Positions 1 through 11,197 of a stretch of DNA of 64,000 nt are shown here, piece after piece. This stretch comes from Citrus sinensis (Eukaryota; Streptophyta; Magnoliopsida; Sapindales; Rutaceae): the NCBI RefSeq assembly GCF_022201045.2, contig NC_068557.1, positions 20,995,501 through 21,059,500 on the forward strand, written 5' to 3'. The stretch's first letter is position 1, and the number at the start of each line of letters is the position of its first letter. Both the position numbers and the translations under genes were made by a program. The notes beneath the pieces are model-generated. The model was not told where the DNA came from and did not search any database. It saw only the letters and a list, made by a program, of their open reading frames with translations.

Positions 1-660
1 AGGCTCGCCAAGTCTCAGAGCCTGTCTTATGGCGAGACAGAAGCCAAGCATGCCAGGATCTGCTCGGCCACGAGAAGGCAGCAGAATCCAAATCGTTTGA
101 AAAAAAAAAAAAATCCTAAGGCATGCAAAGGCTCGCCAAGCCTCAGAGCCTGTCTTATGGCGAGACAGAAGCCAAGCATGCCAGGATCTGCTCGGCCACG
201 AGAAGGCAGCAGAATCCAAATCGTTTGAAGAAAATCCTAAGGCATGCAAGGGCTCGCCAAGTCTCAGAGCCTGTCTTATGGCGAGACAGAAGCCAAGCAT
301 GCCAGGATCTGCTCGGCCACGAGAAGGCAGCAAAATCCAAATCGTTTGAAGAAAATCCTAAGGCATGCAAAGGCTCGCCAAGTCTCAGAGCCTGTCTTAT
401 GGCGAGACAGAAGCCAAGCATGCCAGGATCTGCTCGGCCACGAGAAGGCAGCAGAATCCAAATCGTTTGAAGAAGATTCCCAAGGCATGCGAAGGCTCGA
501 CAAAGTCTCAAAGCCTGTCTTAGGGCCAGACAAAAGCCCAGCATGCCAGGATCTGCTCGTTCGCGAGAAGGCGAGCAGACTCCGAAGCATTCGGAAAGTT
601 TTCTACGGCACGCAAAGGCCTCACCAAGTCTCAAAGCCTGTCTTACGGCGAGACAGAAGC
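1..660 (+). repeat. 121-bp tandem array in the 3' non-coding part of the Tat-like element
   Basis: About five and a half units. The marker GCTCGCC falls at 3, 131, 252, 373 and (as GCTCGAC) 494, so the period is 121 bp; the first unit is lengthened by an A-tract (about 101-113). Units at 131-480 are almost identical, while those after 480 are diverged. The same family occurs in reverse orientation at 35338-36275 with a 119-bp period. Long ORFs crossing the array on both strands are a by-product of the repeat. Confidence 0.9.
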
Positions 661-790
661 GATCAGCGTTTCAGACGAAAATTAATTCATGAGTACGACA
701 CGAGATAGTAATCAACAACATTTTTATTAATGGCTAACAGAGGGGATAAATTTCATAAACGTTGTTCATTACAATACAAGAAGAAATATA

Positions 791-2842
791 TCAAAAAGAT
801 GGTGGATCAGTGAGCCGAGCAGCATCGGTTGGCTGGACCTCCTCGGGTGCGGGAGGGGTATCACCAGTTGCGTCCGGGGGGGTGCTCGCCTCGCCAACAT
901 CAGCAGGGACTGCACGAGGAGGAGAGTTACCCTCCTCAATCACGATCGGCTCTAACCCCTCGGCATCTTCCTTGGCCGCCTCCTCGTCCATATGTTGAGC
1001 AACACCAGCTGCAAGGTCATCCATCTTCAGATCAGGGTGTTGCTTCCCGAGGACGGCCATGATACAACGATACGAATGCCGAAGTCCCTGGTCGTACTGG
1101 TTGTCGGCCTCCCTCTCCAAGTTCTCTACATGAGCTCGGTGGGAATCGCGGAGAGATTCGAGCTGAGCCTCATACATAGCCCTCTGCCCTTGGAGATCCT
1201 CCTTAACCTTGGTCAGCTCCTCCTCGAGGGTAATGGCTTTTGCTTGAGCAAGGGACTCTTGCTCTATCAGCTTGAGGTTCTCAACGTTTAGCTCCCCCGC
1301 CTTTTTCTCGGCAACGTCAGCTCTGGTCGTCGCCGATTGAATGTCCTCCTTCATCTTCCTGTCGTAACGGCCAACCTTGGCCTTATAGTAGGTGGCCATG
1401 CAGCTGAGATGGAAAGCACTGTACTGCATGGCTCCCACCAGCTCGCCCAGGGTAGAACTGTCAAAGCCCTCCAGGTCCTTCTTGCTCACGAGTTTAGACA
1501 ACTCATTGAGATAGGGAACCAAGTGTTCTGGTCGGCTGTCGGGTAAGCGAGACCGAGGCACAACAGGTGGAGAAGAGGAAGCAGGATCAGTGGCCGCTCT
1601 ACTGGATTCCCCGACTTTAGCAGAGGCAGGAGGGAGAGCCTGCAAGGGAGGAACCTGCTGCACGATGTTCTTTCGCTTCGCAGCGGGAGCATCTTTGTCC
1701 TGGTCCCTATCGGTTGTTGGAGGCCGAGAGCGTTTCCTGGTCAGAGCTCCAATCACTGCGTCCTCCATCTTATGGCCAGGAAGTATCAACCGAGGCTCGA
1801 GGAAGTTGTATGTAGATAGCAGTTCTCGGCTCGAGCAGGAATTGGCCAATACAGCCTCGACCCGTTTAAGCAGACCAGGTCGGAGCGGGAAGTGAACACC
1901 CCAGGAAACTACAGCACAAACAGACACTTGGTTAGAGACAAACCAATACAGCAGGAACAATTATGGATACAAGACATCTAAAGCGAGCAGCCAACCTGGG
2001 ACCGTGAAACGGGGTGGGACGCGACAATCCTTCCCGTCTATTTGTGCAACTTGACCCCAGGGACCCCCAGCAAAAAAGAATTTCCTCTTCCAAGTCCCAC
2101 CACCACCAGTTGGAAGATCAGTTATGGGTTTCCTGCTCTTGGTACCAGATTGGAAGTAGTACCAGCCGGCATCTTTAGGGCTGCTCTTCAGCTGGTACAG
2201 GTGCTTCACCTCATCAACCGTGGGCTCGCTTTGGCAACATCTGTCCCACAATATGAACAGACCAGAGAGCACTCTCCACCCGTTGGGGTTCAGCTGACCA
2301 GGAGCCAGATTTAGCCCGTTAAGTATCCGGGCAAAGTAAGGCTGCAAGGGACACCTCAGCCCATACTTAAAGCTCTCCAGATACAGGGTAACGTATCCCC
2401 TGGGAGGCCGGCTAGGTGTATCCTTCTTTCCTGGGATCTTAAGAGGTATCTCACCAGGAATACTATACCTAAGTCGGAGGTCATTGAGCTCGTCAAACGT
2501 GGTCGTACACGACATGTAATCAATGGCATAATCACGCGACAAGGCTCTACCTCCTACTGTACCCCGTTCTTCTGGTCGTGATGCTCCTGATGGGGACGCC
2601 TCACCAGAATCATCCCCTTGACCCTCACTCAAGGTGTTCTCCGATCCAGAAGATCCTTCTTCATCGCTACTGTCGCTCGAGGAGGTTGTTTGGGGAGACA
2701 TTCTCCTAGCGCTAGTACCAACACTAGACCTAATGGGCTCTAAGGGGATCCCGGGATCAAAAGCAAAATCAGCGGGCAGACTAGGCAAAAAACCTAGTTC
2801 GTCGTCACCAACCTCAACGACCTTCTCCTTACCCTTCGACAT
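791..2842 (-). CDS. Antisense ORF of the Tat-like element (putative plant transposon protein)
   Basis: Two open stretches, 2842-1961 and 1960-791, share a frame and are separated by one TAA. I read this as one gene with an 87-bp intron: exon 1 is 2842-1996 (ends CCCAG before GTTGGC) and exon 2 is 1908-791 (after GCTGTAG). The phases match and give 654 aa with no stop. The N-terminal half, with SIPGEIPLKIPG and the following RPPRGYVTLYLESFKYGLR region, resembles the Pfam 'putative gypsy type transposon' family (PF04195). The middle is basic and proline-rich (KRKRS-like), and then comes a charged, probably coiled-coil region (about residues 430-580). It runs opposite to the LTR orientation, as antisense ORFs of Tat elements do. 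Its role is unknown, and expression is not shown. Confidence 0.7.
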
Positions 2843-3285
2843 ATCCTAAGTTCTAACCAAGACACCACCGCCAACTACAACCTCAAGCAAAGCAGAGAGA
2901 AAGGAAATTACCTACAACTAACCAATACCGAAAAAAATAGAAGAAATACCTGAAGCAGGGACTCGGTCAGAGAGAGACAGGGATGACAGCTTTGGCGCCG
3001 AGGTTCATTCGCCGGAGAGACAAGAATGGAGAAAATGACGAGTTCGTGTTTGAAGATTTTGGGTTTCCTTACTGAGAAGCAAACTCTTGGGCTGCCAGCA
3101 TTTAATGACGCATATTCCGAGAATCCCGTAACCGTCGGTTTGAAATTCAAATGGAGGGGGGGGATTTCTGCCACGTCACCTCGTCCGCAATTAAATGCGA
3201 CATGACTCCTGGCAGCCTTTTCCAAACCCACGCGAGCGAGTACTATCGAGTTTCTACTGCTGGTCCACTACATTACCCAACACCA
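2843..3285. other. Non-coding spacer between antisense ORF and polypurine tract
   Basis: No coding ORF is supported here. This stretch is upstream of the antisense ORF, so any promoter for that ORF should lie here or in the LTR. Part of it (about 3215-3285) is conserved in the second Tat-like element at 34873-34945. Confidence 0.5.
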
Positions 3286-3301
3286 GAAACTGGGGGACCG
3301 G
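3286..3301 (+). other. Polypurine tract of the Tat-like element
   Basis: GAAACTGGGGGACCGG lies immediately before the LTR start TGTTTG. The identical tract lies, inverted, next to the 3' LTR of the second element (34857-34872). This is the priming site for plus-strand DNA synthesis. Confidence 0.75.
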
Positions 3302-4098
3302 TGTTTGGGAGAGATACTGTTTGGGACAAATGCGTCGAAGGGACCAGGAATGACGAGCAGACATCTGATGGCGGAGTTCTGCGAACCGATGTGTTCCGTT
3401 AAAGCCTAGCGCGTGGAAGAACAGGATCAGAAACATCCTGCTCGTCCACGATGTTGTCGTCCGCGAGGCCAATTCCTATAAAAGGCATGAGGCCATTCCG
3501 GCTAGAGATCGAGAGACGAGGAGACCCGGTCGACGGCAGTTGGCAAGACGTGCTCTCCAGCACGAGAATCTAGGCACAACAGCCACGCTTTCCCCAGAAC
3601 CGCGACGTAACACGCAAGATCTCACAGAGCCATGACAGCCACACTTTCCCCCGAACCGTGGCGTAACACGCAAGGTCTCACAGAGCCGTGGCAGCCACGC
3701 TTTCCCCTGTACCGTGGCGTAACACGCTAGATCCCATGTTTTGCCCATAACGCAGCAGTTGAAGTCCCATACCGTCTCGAAAAGAGCGGAAGACTGAGAT
3801 TCAGAGGAAGCCTATAAAAAGGTAGCCAACGAAGGTAAAAGGGTTGGCATTCTTGAGAAAAGGGGAGAAAACCACAAGAAACGCCATAAGACCTGTGGCA
3901 AGCTTTTCCCGAACCTTCATATCTGACTTGAGCGTCGGAGGGTTTGCGCCGGGAAAACAACCGGCGTACTCTGACTTATCTGTGTACGCAGGGACCTCCG
4001 GAGAAGAAGCCTGGCGAGGAGACCTCCTGGTAGTGACGAAGTTGATCGAGCAGAGATCCTGATCGTAAAACGAGGAGAACCGGAATCTCGCATCAACA
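3302..4098 (+). repeat. 3' LTR (797 bp) of the Tat-like element
   Basis: Starts TGTTTGGGAG and ends CGCATCAACA; the ends match those of the 651-bp LTRs at 34206-34856 and 37798-38448 (which are inverted relative to it). The interior is diverged and partly unrelated, so the two elements belong to different subfamilies. TATA-like motifs occur at about 3476 (CCTATAAAAGG) and 3811 (CCTATAAAAAGG). Part of the extra length is a 56-bp repeat at 3581-3733. Confidence 0.85.
3581..3733 (+). repeat. 56-bp minisatellite inside the LTR
   Basis: About 2.7 imperfect units of 56 bp. AGCCACGCTTTCCCC-type starts fall at 3581, 3637 and 3693, each followed by ...CGTAACACGC. The repeat is absent from the 651-bp LTRs of the second element. 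Confidence 0.8.
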
Positions 4099-6230
4099 TT
4101 ACCCAACTTGATTCATTGACAATTTCAGATAGCAATTTTTCTGGTCCAATGTCTAGTTCATTGTCTTGGCTAGCTAATCTTAACCAACTCACTTCTTTGA
4201 AATTTCCCTACTGCGACTTAAATAATGAGATCCTGTTTGCGATCTCCAACCTAACACAACTTAATGCTTTAGATTTGTGTTACAACCAATTAACTGGTCC
4301 AATCCCATTTGGGATCTCCAACCTAACACAACTTACTGCTTTATATTTGAAAAACAACCAATTAACTGGTCCAATCCCATATTCGTTGATGAAGCTTAAA
4401 AAATTGTCCTTTCTTTTCTTGGGATTTAATCATCTGAGTGGTCGTATTCCAGTTGAAATTAGTAACCTAACTCAACTGCAGCATCTGCAATTATCATCGA
4501 ATCAATTGGAAGGCTCTGTTCCAAGCTCTATCTTTGAGCTTAGGAATCTAGAAGGGCTTGACCTTTCCTTCAATAATCTCAGTGGCACAGTGGATCTAAA
4601 CATGTTCCTTCTTAGCTTCAAACGTTTACGAATATTAAATCTCTCGTCAAATAAAATGTCACTGCTCACTAGAACCACTTCTAGTACCAATATGCAGAAA
4701 TTTGAGATAATAGGATTGAGATCATGCAACCTTAGCGAGTTCCCATCTTTTTTGCACAACCAAGACAAATTGACGTCACTGGATCTTTCCTCTAACAAGA
4801 TAGATGGAAAAATACCTGAATGGTTGTTCAGTGCAGGTACAAATACTTTGGCATATTTGAACCTTTCTTACAATCTATTGATGGACTTCGAGCACAATCT
4901 CCGTGTTCTTCCATGGAATAATCTTGGAGCCTTAGACCTTAGGTTTAATAAGTTGCAAGGACCACTCCCAATTCCATCAGCGTCAATCTTTTCATATCTT
5001 AATTCAAACAATCAGCTGACCGGGGAAATTCCACCATCAATATGCAGTTTGAATGGTCTTCATGCTCTTGATTTGTCTCACAACAACTTAAGCGGCAAGC
5101 TTCCTGAATGTTTGGGCAATTTCAGTGTTGCGTTGTCAGTATTAAAATTGCAAAGTAACAACTTTCAGGGAAGCATTCCTCAGACCTTCATGAAAGGAAC
5201 AAATCTGGCTATGATTGATTTAAGCAACAATTCATTGCGTGGGAGAATCCCGAAATCACTGGCAAATTGTGTGAAGCTCAAATTTGTCCATCTTGGGAAT
5301 AACCAAATCACTGATGTCTTCCCTTCCTGGCTGGGAACTCTTCCAGAGTTAGAGGTTCTTGTCTTGAAATCCAATAACTTTCATGGAGAAATAAAGGCAC
5401 CTCGAACAGCTTTCGATTTTTCGAAGCTCCGCATCATTGATCTCTCTCACAACAGATTTGGAGGCATTCTTCCGTCGAAACACTTCGATTGTTGGAATTC
5501 CATGAAATATGTCAATGCAAGTTACCCAACATATATGCATGATACACTAACTCCAAGCATTTATCCTGCATCTACCTATTTTGGTTTTTTTGATTACTCA
5601 CTGACAATGAGTAACAAAGGCACAGAATTGGAATATGAGAAGCTCTCAAATCTGATCACAGCAATTATTCTCTCCAACAACAGTTTTGTAGGAGAGATTC
5701 CAACATCAATTGCTAATTTAAAGGGGCTTCGAAATCTCAATCTTTCCAACAACAATCTCCAGGGCCGCATTCCATCATCTTTGAGTAACCTAACGGCGAT
5801 AGAGTCAATGGACCTCTCCAGTAACATGCTCTCAGGAAATATTCCTCAACAACTCTCAGAGCTCACATTCCTTGCAGTCTTTAATGTGTCAGATAACCTG
5901 CTCACAGGGCCAATACCACGAGGGAAACAGTTCGACACATTTTTGAAGAGTTCATTTGATGGAAATCCAGGGTTGTGTGGAGGACCTCTGTCAAAAAAAT
6001 GTAACAACTCTGAGGCTTCACCACCAGAAGAAGATCCGCACTCAGAATCTGTATTTACATTTGGTTGGAAGACAGTTGTGATTGGATATGCAAGTGGGAC
6101 AATAATAGGAGTGATACTTGGGCACATCTTCAGTACAAGAAAGTATGAATGGCTCGCCAAGACTTTTCGACTGCAACCAAAGGCTGATGCGAGGACGAGG
6201 AGAGTCAGGGGACATAGGCAACGGATGTAA
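4099..6230 (+). pseudogene. LRR receptor-like protein, 5'-truncated by the LTR element (A-type, copy 1)
   Basis: This is the 3' two-thirds of an RLP gene, nearly identical to 23594-25653. The signal peptide, LRRNT domain and first LRRs are missing because the Tat-like element is inserted at 4098/4099. The frame is open from the junction to the stop at 6228-6230 (about 710 codons); the first ATG in frame is 4149. It retains the LRRs, the island domain, NPGLCGGPLSKKC, the acidic linker, one membrane helix with GYASGTIIG, and the short basic tail. Compared with its twin it has one extra 24-residue LRR (72 bp, about 4261-4332) and few other changes (for example D/N, H/Q, R/Q, N/I). A secreted receptor cannot be made from this fragment. 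The LTR lies upstream in the same direction and could drive a transcript. Confidence 0.85.
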
Positions 6231-7556
6231 TTAACCTTTTTTCTTTTTCTTGTATTGTGCTTTAAATTTCTTTCTCCTTCTTTTCTTCGAAGTTTAATAA
6301 ACGTTTTATTATTGTATATGTACTATATTGTCAGTGCAAGTAGGCTAATAATTTGATGGTTCTTGGCAATTTTTCCTTGAGCACGGCATTCATATCGGCT
6401 GCTGCTTCTTTCTTATTTGTTATTCAGTACCTTATTACTGTCCTGATTTGATCAAACGATCATGTCTTTAATTAACAAAATTTAAGATAATAGTTGTAAA
6501 AGATTAATGCAGCATTCTCTTTTTCCAAACCTGAAAGGATATGATTTGGAAAAAAAAAAATCATATAATTGATGATCAGGTATTAGTGATTTGGGCACCA
6601 GTACAAAGGTCTGCCAACTTTTTGTATTTTACTTTTCATAATTTCCATATATTCTCTAATTTTGTTTTTGGGCAAAAACCCCTAATTTAGTTGAAGAACC
6701 GCTTAAAATTACAAATTAATCTCTCAAAGCGTTCTCTAACAATAATCAACTTTTTGAAGCATCAAGCTATTACATGGGGTGCCATATAACTACTGTAAAA
6801 AAATATCATTAGTCATCAAATATGTGCCAACAATATAATTGGTAAATGTTAACTATCATCAAAACTCAATCACAATGCTAGAAGTGGCATAAAAGTAATT
6901 TGAAATAGAAATACCTTTAATCAAGTTGTTGAAACATAAAAATATATTAAACATGTGTGTTTACACGTAGAATTTGCTTGGGATTTTAGCTGCATTTTGT
7001 AAAACTTTTCAAATAGAAATTATTTAATTAGAGCTTTTACATTACCCGAAAAAAGTAATTACCAAAAATATTTGAGTTGTTTGATTGTCAACCAAAGTTT
7101 TTTTTTTAAAAAAAATTGTATAATTATTTTAATAGTCAATTTTTTATAGTTATTTTATAAAAGAACGAAATACAATTATCAAACATAATTAAAAATACTT
7201 TAGACGGTTTAACACTTTAAAAAAAATTCACAATGAAACTATGGAAAAATAAAAGTACCACAACAAGATTCTGTGCTCAACATAGACAAGCATGGTTAAT
7301 AGCCGGCAAGGAAGAAAGGGCTGGGATTGGTTTTCTTTTTCTTTTTTTTTAATGTAATCTTTCAATTTTTTCCTCCATAATAAAATATTTAAATAACTTT
7401 TTTCTTAATTTACATGATGTTTTGTACAAAGCGCTTGTTTTCATGTTTTTGTACAAATCGATTTTGCCAAATTCACAGAACTATACTAACAAAACAGAAT
7501 CCTCCAGCCTGCCTATCATAGAGAGTTTTAAAAGGAATTATGTTTAATAAGAAATT
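6231..7556. other. AT-rich spacer between A-type and B-type RLP (copy 1)
   Basis: No gene seen. It is nearly identical to 25654-26980 and similar to 42259-45456. It begins with the 3' UTR of the RLP (poly(A)-signal-like AATAAACG about 6296). It holds a decayed TIR-type MITE (about 6960-7210) related to the one at 33660. TAACTTTTT at 7394-7402 is the single-copy (empty) version of the site where copy 3 carries a MULE-like MITE. Confidence 0.6.
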
Positions 7557-10500
7557 ATGCGGTTATTCACTTATTCTTATTTTTAATGCACAACTTGTTC
7601 TGCTCTCAATGTTTCAGCTTACCCTTGCGTTCTGTCTTGTTGCAATTCAAGCAAAGCCTTACCGTTGTTCAGTGTTCTTTTTATGATTATCCTTCAGCTT
7701 ATTCCAATGTGGCATCATGGAACCAGGAAGAAGAAAATAGCGACTGCTGCTTATGGGACGGCATCAAATGCAAGGAAGACACTGGTCATGTGATCAGGCT
7801 TGATCTCACAAGCAGTTGCCCCTATGGTTCTATCAATTCTAGCAGCAGCCTCTTTCAACTTGTCCATCTAGAATGGTTTGTTCTCTCCAATAACCACTTC
7901 AACTTTTCTGAAATCCCTTCAGAAATCAAGAACCTGTCAAGACTAACAGCTCTCTCTCTCTCTCTCTAATTCTTCGTTTTCTGGTCAAATTCCAGCCGAG
8001 AGAGCTAGTTGGAGAGTCTTGATCTATCATTTAATAATTTTCATCTGAAGCTCCAAAGCCCGAGTCTAGCAAATCTAGCTGAGAAGTTAGCCAACCTAAA
8101 AGTACTTCACCTTGGACAAGTCGATACTGCTTCTACAGTTCCTTATGCATTGGCATATTTATCATCCTTGTTTTCTTATCTCTCACTGATTGCATATTGC
8201 AAGGTGAATTTCCTGCAGAGATTTTCCAGTTACCCAAACTTGTATTTCTCGCTCTGACGTATGATCTCTATCTCACCGGATATTTGCCAGAATTTCAGAA
8301 TAGCAGTGTCCTTGTAGATTTGAGAATTTCACATACGAGATTTTCAGGTAAGATTCCGGATTCAATAGAAAATCTTGAATCCCTATATTCCTTGGGTATT
8401 AGAGGTTGCTCATTTTCAGGAAAACTTCCTTCCTTCACTTGGTAATCTTACTAAACTCAATGATCTATACCTTTCTGGTAATGATTTTTCGGGTGAGTTG
8501 CCTGTTTTCCTGGGAAAACTTTCTGTTTTTGAAAACGCTAGAAATCATTTCATGCAACTTCTCAGGCAAAGTTCCGGATTCACTTGGTAACCTTTTGCAG
8601 CTGAATTATTTAACTGGTGAGATCTTAGGTCTGCTCTCGAATCTAACACAACTTACTCAATTAAATTTGGCTCTTAACCAGTTATCTGGTCCAATCCCGT
8701 TTTGCTTGTTGAACCTTGGCAAATTATCAACTCTGTACTTATAACATAATAAACTGACAGGGCGTATGCGTATTCCAGTTGAAATTAGAAAGCTAACCCA
8801 ATTGCACATTCTGCGCTTAGCGGAGAATCAATTGGAAGGCTCTGTTCCTAGCTCTATCTTTGAGCTAAGGAATCTTCAAGCGCTTGACCTTCCCGACAAC
8901 AATTTGAGTGGCACAGGGGATCTAAACTTTGTCCTTCTTAACATGGAATCTTTAACAGCATTACTTCTCTCGTCAAACAAGTTGTCATTGCTCACTGGAA
9001 CCACTGTCAATACCAATTTGCCAAATTTCACTATAATAGGGTTCAGTTCATGAAACCTTAGCGAGTTCCCATATTTTTTTGCACAACCAAGATCAATTGC
9101 TATCTCTGGATCTTTCCTCCAACAAGATAGCTGGCCAGGTACCTCAATGGTTGTTAAATGTAAGGATAAATAGTTTGGAATATTTGAACTTTTCTCACAA
9201 TCTGTTGACAGGCTTCGAGCAGGATCTCTTTGTTCTTCCATGGTCTAAAATGAATACTTTAGACCTTAGTTTTAATAAGCTGTAAGGACCACTCCCATTT
9301 CCATCATCAGTGTTTGTTCATTCCTATCTAGTTTCAAACAATCAGTTGACAGGGGAAATTCCACTCCAAATATGTTGTTTGAGTGGTCTTTACGCTCTTG
9401 ATTTCTCTTACAACAACTTCGTTGAATCTTGATTGGAATCAGTCAACCAAGAATCCCCAAGACCATTCTAAACTCTCTGATAATTGATATAGAAACAGCA
9501 ACTAATCACGCAAAAGCAAAAACAACTCAAAAACCTGCAAGCTAAGAACAACAATTTATGGTGGTTCGGCCTGGAGATGGCGTATATCCACTGAAGAACA
9601 GAGCAACAGCTTTTATTCAATCACTGAGAACAAAATACAAACTTAAAGACAAAGTTACAAGCATTTCACACTATGATTTCACTTCCCTTAAGGCTATATA
9701 TACACGCTTAAGAGCCTCCAGAAAGATCCCCTGCCAGCCAGCTGTATTCTGGGTTTGTTGTAAACAAAACCCAGAATTTTCCCGCTTTCATAACCGAAAA
9801 TAAAACCTTCTAGACACGCGTTTGCTTCACGTTAAATCTAAGCCCAAAACGACAGTAAATAATGCCGTAGAGGATAAGTGACCGCACTTGACAAGCACTT
9901 GCTCAACTTATTCATATGTTACTGACAAAATAATATTGTCATACGGGCTTATAAGTTTTTAAGTCGACATGTCGTATTGCACCAAAGCTTTAAACTGACA
10001 GAACATCTGATCTTCTGGAAACTAGCTTCAAAGCTCACACCTAACGAACTTCAGTAGCATGGTTCCCAAATGTTTGGGCAACTTCTGTGATAAGTTGCCA
10101 GTGCTAGAACTGTAAGCTAACAACTTTCATGGAATCCTTCCTGAAACCTTCGTGAACGGAACAAATCTGAGAATGATTGATTTTGACAACAATTCATTGC
10201 CAGGAAGAGTACCTAAATCCCTAGCCAATTGTGTGAAGCTAAAATTTCTTAATCATGGGGATAGCCAAATAACTGATGTCTTCCCTTCTTGGTTGGGAAC
10301 TCTGCCAGAGGTAGAGGTTCTCATTTTGAAATTCAACAACTTTCATGGAGAAATAGAGGAACCTCAAACTGCTTTTGAGTTTCCCAAGCATCGCATCATT
10401 GATCTCTCTCATAATAGGTTTACAGGTAATCTTCCATCAAAGCACTTCTACTGCTGAAATGCCATGAAAGATCTCAAAACAAGTAAGCTAGCCATGAAAG

Positions 10501-10596
10501 ATCTCAAAGCAAGTAAGCTAACATATTTGCAAGTTAAACCGGTGCCGCATGATTTAGCTGCGTTTACCAACTATGGTTCCACCGATTACTCACTAA
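7557..10596 (+). pseudogene. B-type LRR receptor-like protein pseudogene (copy 1)
   Basis: It is collinear with the intact gene at 45457-48585. The ATG at 7557 runs into a stop after nine codons. About 40 bp covering the end of the signal peptide and the first LRRNT cysteine are deleted. Further frameshifts and stops break the LRR region (for example near 7970, 8440, 8590, 8740, 9051 and 9283). A 627-bp element interrupts it at 9420-10046. The gene ends at a second insertion (10597) and its last part is absent in this copy. The promoter TATA segment is also gone. Short ORFs along it are fragments, not separate genes. Confidence 0.9.
9420..10046. mobile_element. 627-bp insertion in RLP pseudogene (solo-LTR-like)
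   Basis: Flanked by direct repeats AACTT (9415-9419 and 10047-10051) that are single-copy in the intact gene 45457-48585. The ends are CGTTGA and CTAACG, a short inverted pair but not the canonical TG/CA. It contains GTGGTTCGGC and TATATATACACGC, features common in Copia LTRs. A solo LTR with mutated ends is my preferred reading; an unusual TIR element is the alternative. The same insertion is at 28844-29471, so it predates the duplication. Confidence 0.55.
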
Positions 10597-11197
10597 CAGG
10601 CCAGCTCAACCATATTTGGGGACAAATGGTTTTAATTAATTATTCTTAAAATTTAAGACAAAAAATATATATATTATTTATTGAAATCAATTCTTTAAAC
10701 ACTCTAAAATGTAAAAATTATTAAATAAAATTCTATTCTACTGTTGGTAATCCATGAAATTTTAATTCAATTATAACATTTTCACTTATTGGTTTTTTTA
10801 ACTCAAATTACTTCTTTTTTACTACTTCCTTTCTAGATTAAACTAATTTTTCTGTTCTTCTATTTTCTAAAGTTTTTCGATATAGTTTTATTTCAAAATA
10901 GATAAAACAAGCACACACAAGAAAAGTAGATGAATAAAAGAATATATTAAAAAGAAATAAGAACAAATAAATAACCCAACTAATTAAGAGAATAATAAAA
11001 AGATAAAATCTGGAATTTGAGATGAAATCATAAATTAACTTTATCTTTATAATAATTGTTTGAGAATTTGAGTGATGACCAATAGCCATAGAGAATAGAG
11101 AAAACGATTAGATTTTTTCTTTTTTTTTCTTGAGTGGAAAGCAGAGGAAGCAAGATTTTTTTCCCTCTCTCTCTCTTTCTTTCTCTCAAACACCAAG
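10597..11197. mobile_element. hAT-like insertion, truncated copy
   Basis: Left part (about 600 bp) of the 991-bp insert seen complete at 30026-31016, starting CAGGCCAGCTCAACC. It is cut off at CAAG (11194-11197), where G6PDH sequence starts. It has no coding capacity. Confidence 0.55.

Larger units (their letters stand above)
1..4098 (+). mobile_element. Ty3/gypsy LTR retrotransposon, Tat-like, 3' part only
   Basis: Seen: a tandem array (about 1-660), an ORF on the opposite strand (791-2842), a polypurine tract (3286-3301) and a 3' LTR (3302-4098) in that order. The LTR starts TGTTTGGG and ends CATCAACA. The flank from 4099 continues an RLP coding sequence that is uninterrupted in the paralogue at 23594, so the right border is exact. 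The 5' LTR, gag and pol lie beyond the left edge. Known: Tat-lineage elements (for example Retand, Grande, RIRE2) carry antisense extra ORFs and tandem repeats between pol and the 3' LTR. The expected target duplication begins TTACC (4099-4103), but the left copy is not visible. Confidence 0.85.

Noticed and set aside
155-634. Long ORFs on both strands through the 121-bp array (also 35562-36393)
   Set aside because: The same peptide repeats with the DNA period on both strands; there is no domain and the units vary freely. Artefact of a tandem repeat.
791-1960. A separate gene starting at 1960
   Set aside because: It would need a TTG start and begins with what reads as intron; joining to the upstream exon by a phase-correct intron explains both parts.
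7586-10457. Several small LRR protein genes (and the same series at 27010-29864)
   Set aside because: They are consecutive fragments of one RLP in shifting frames, collinear with the intact gene at 45457.
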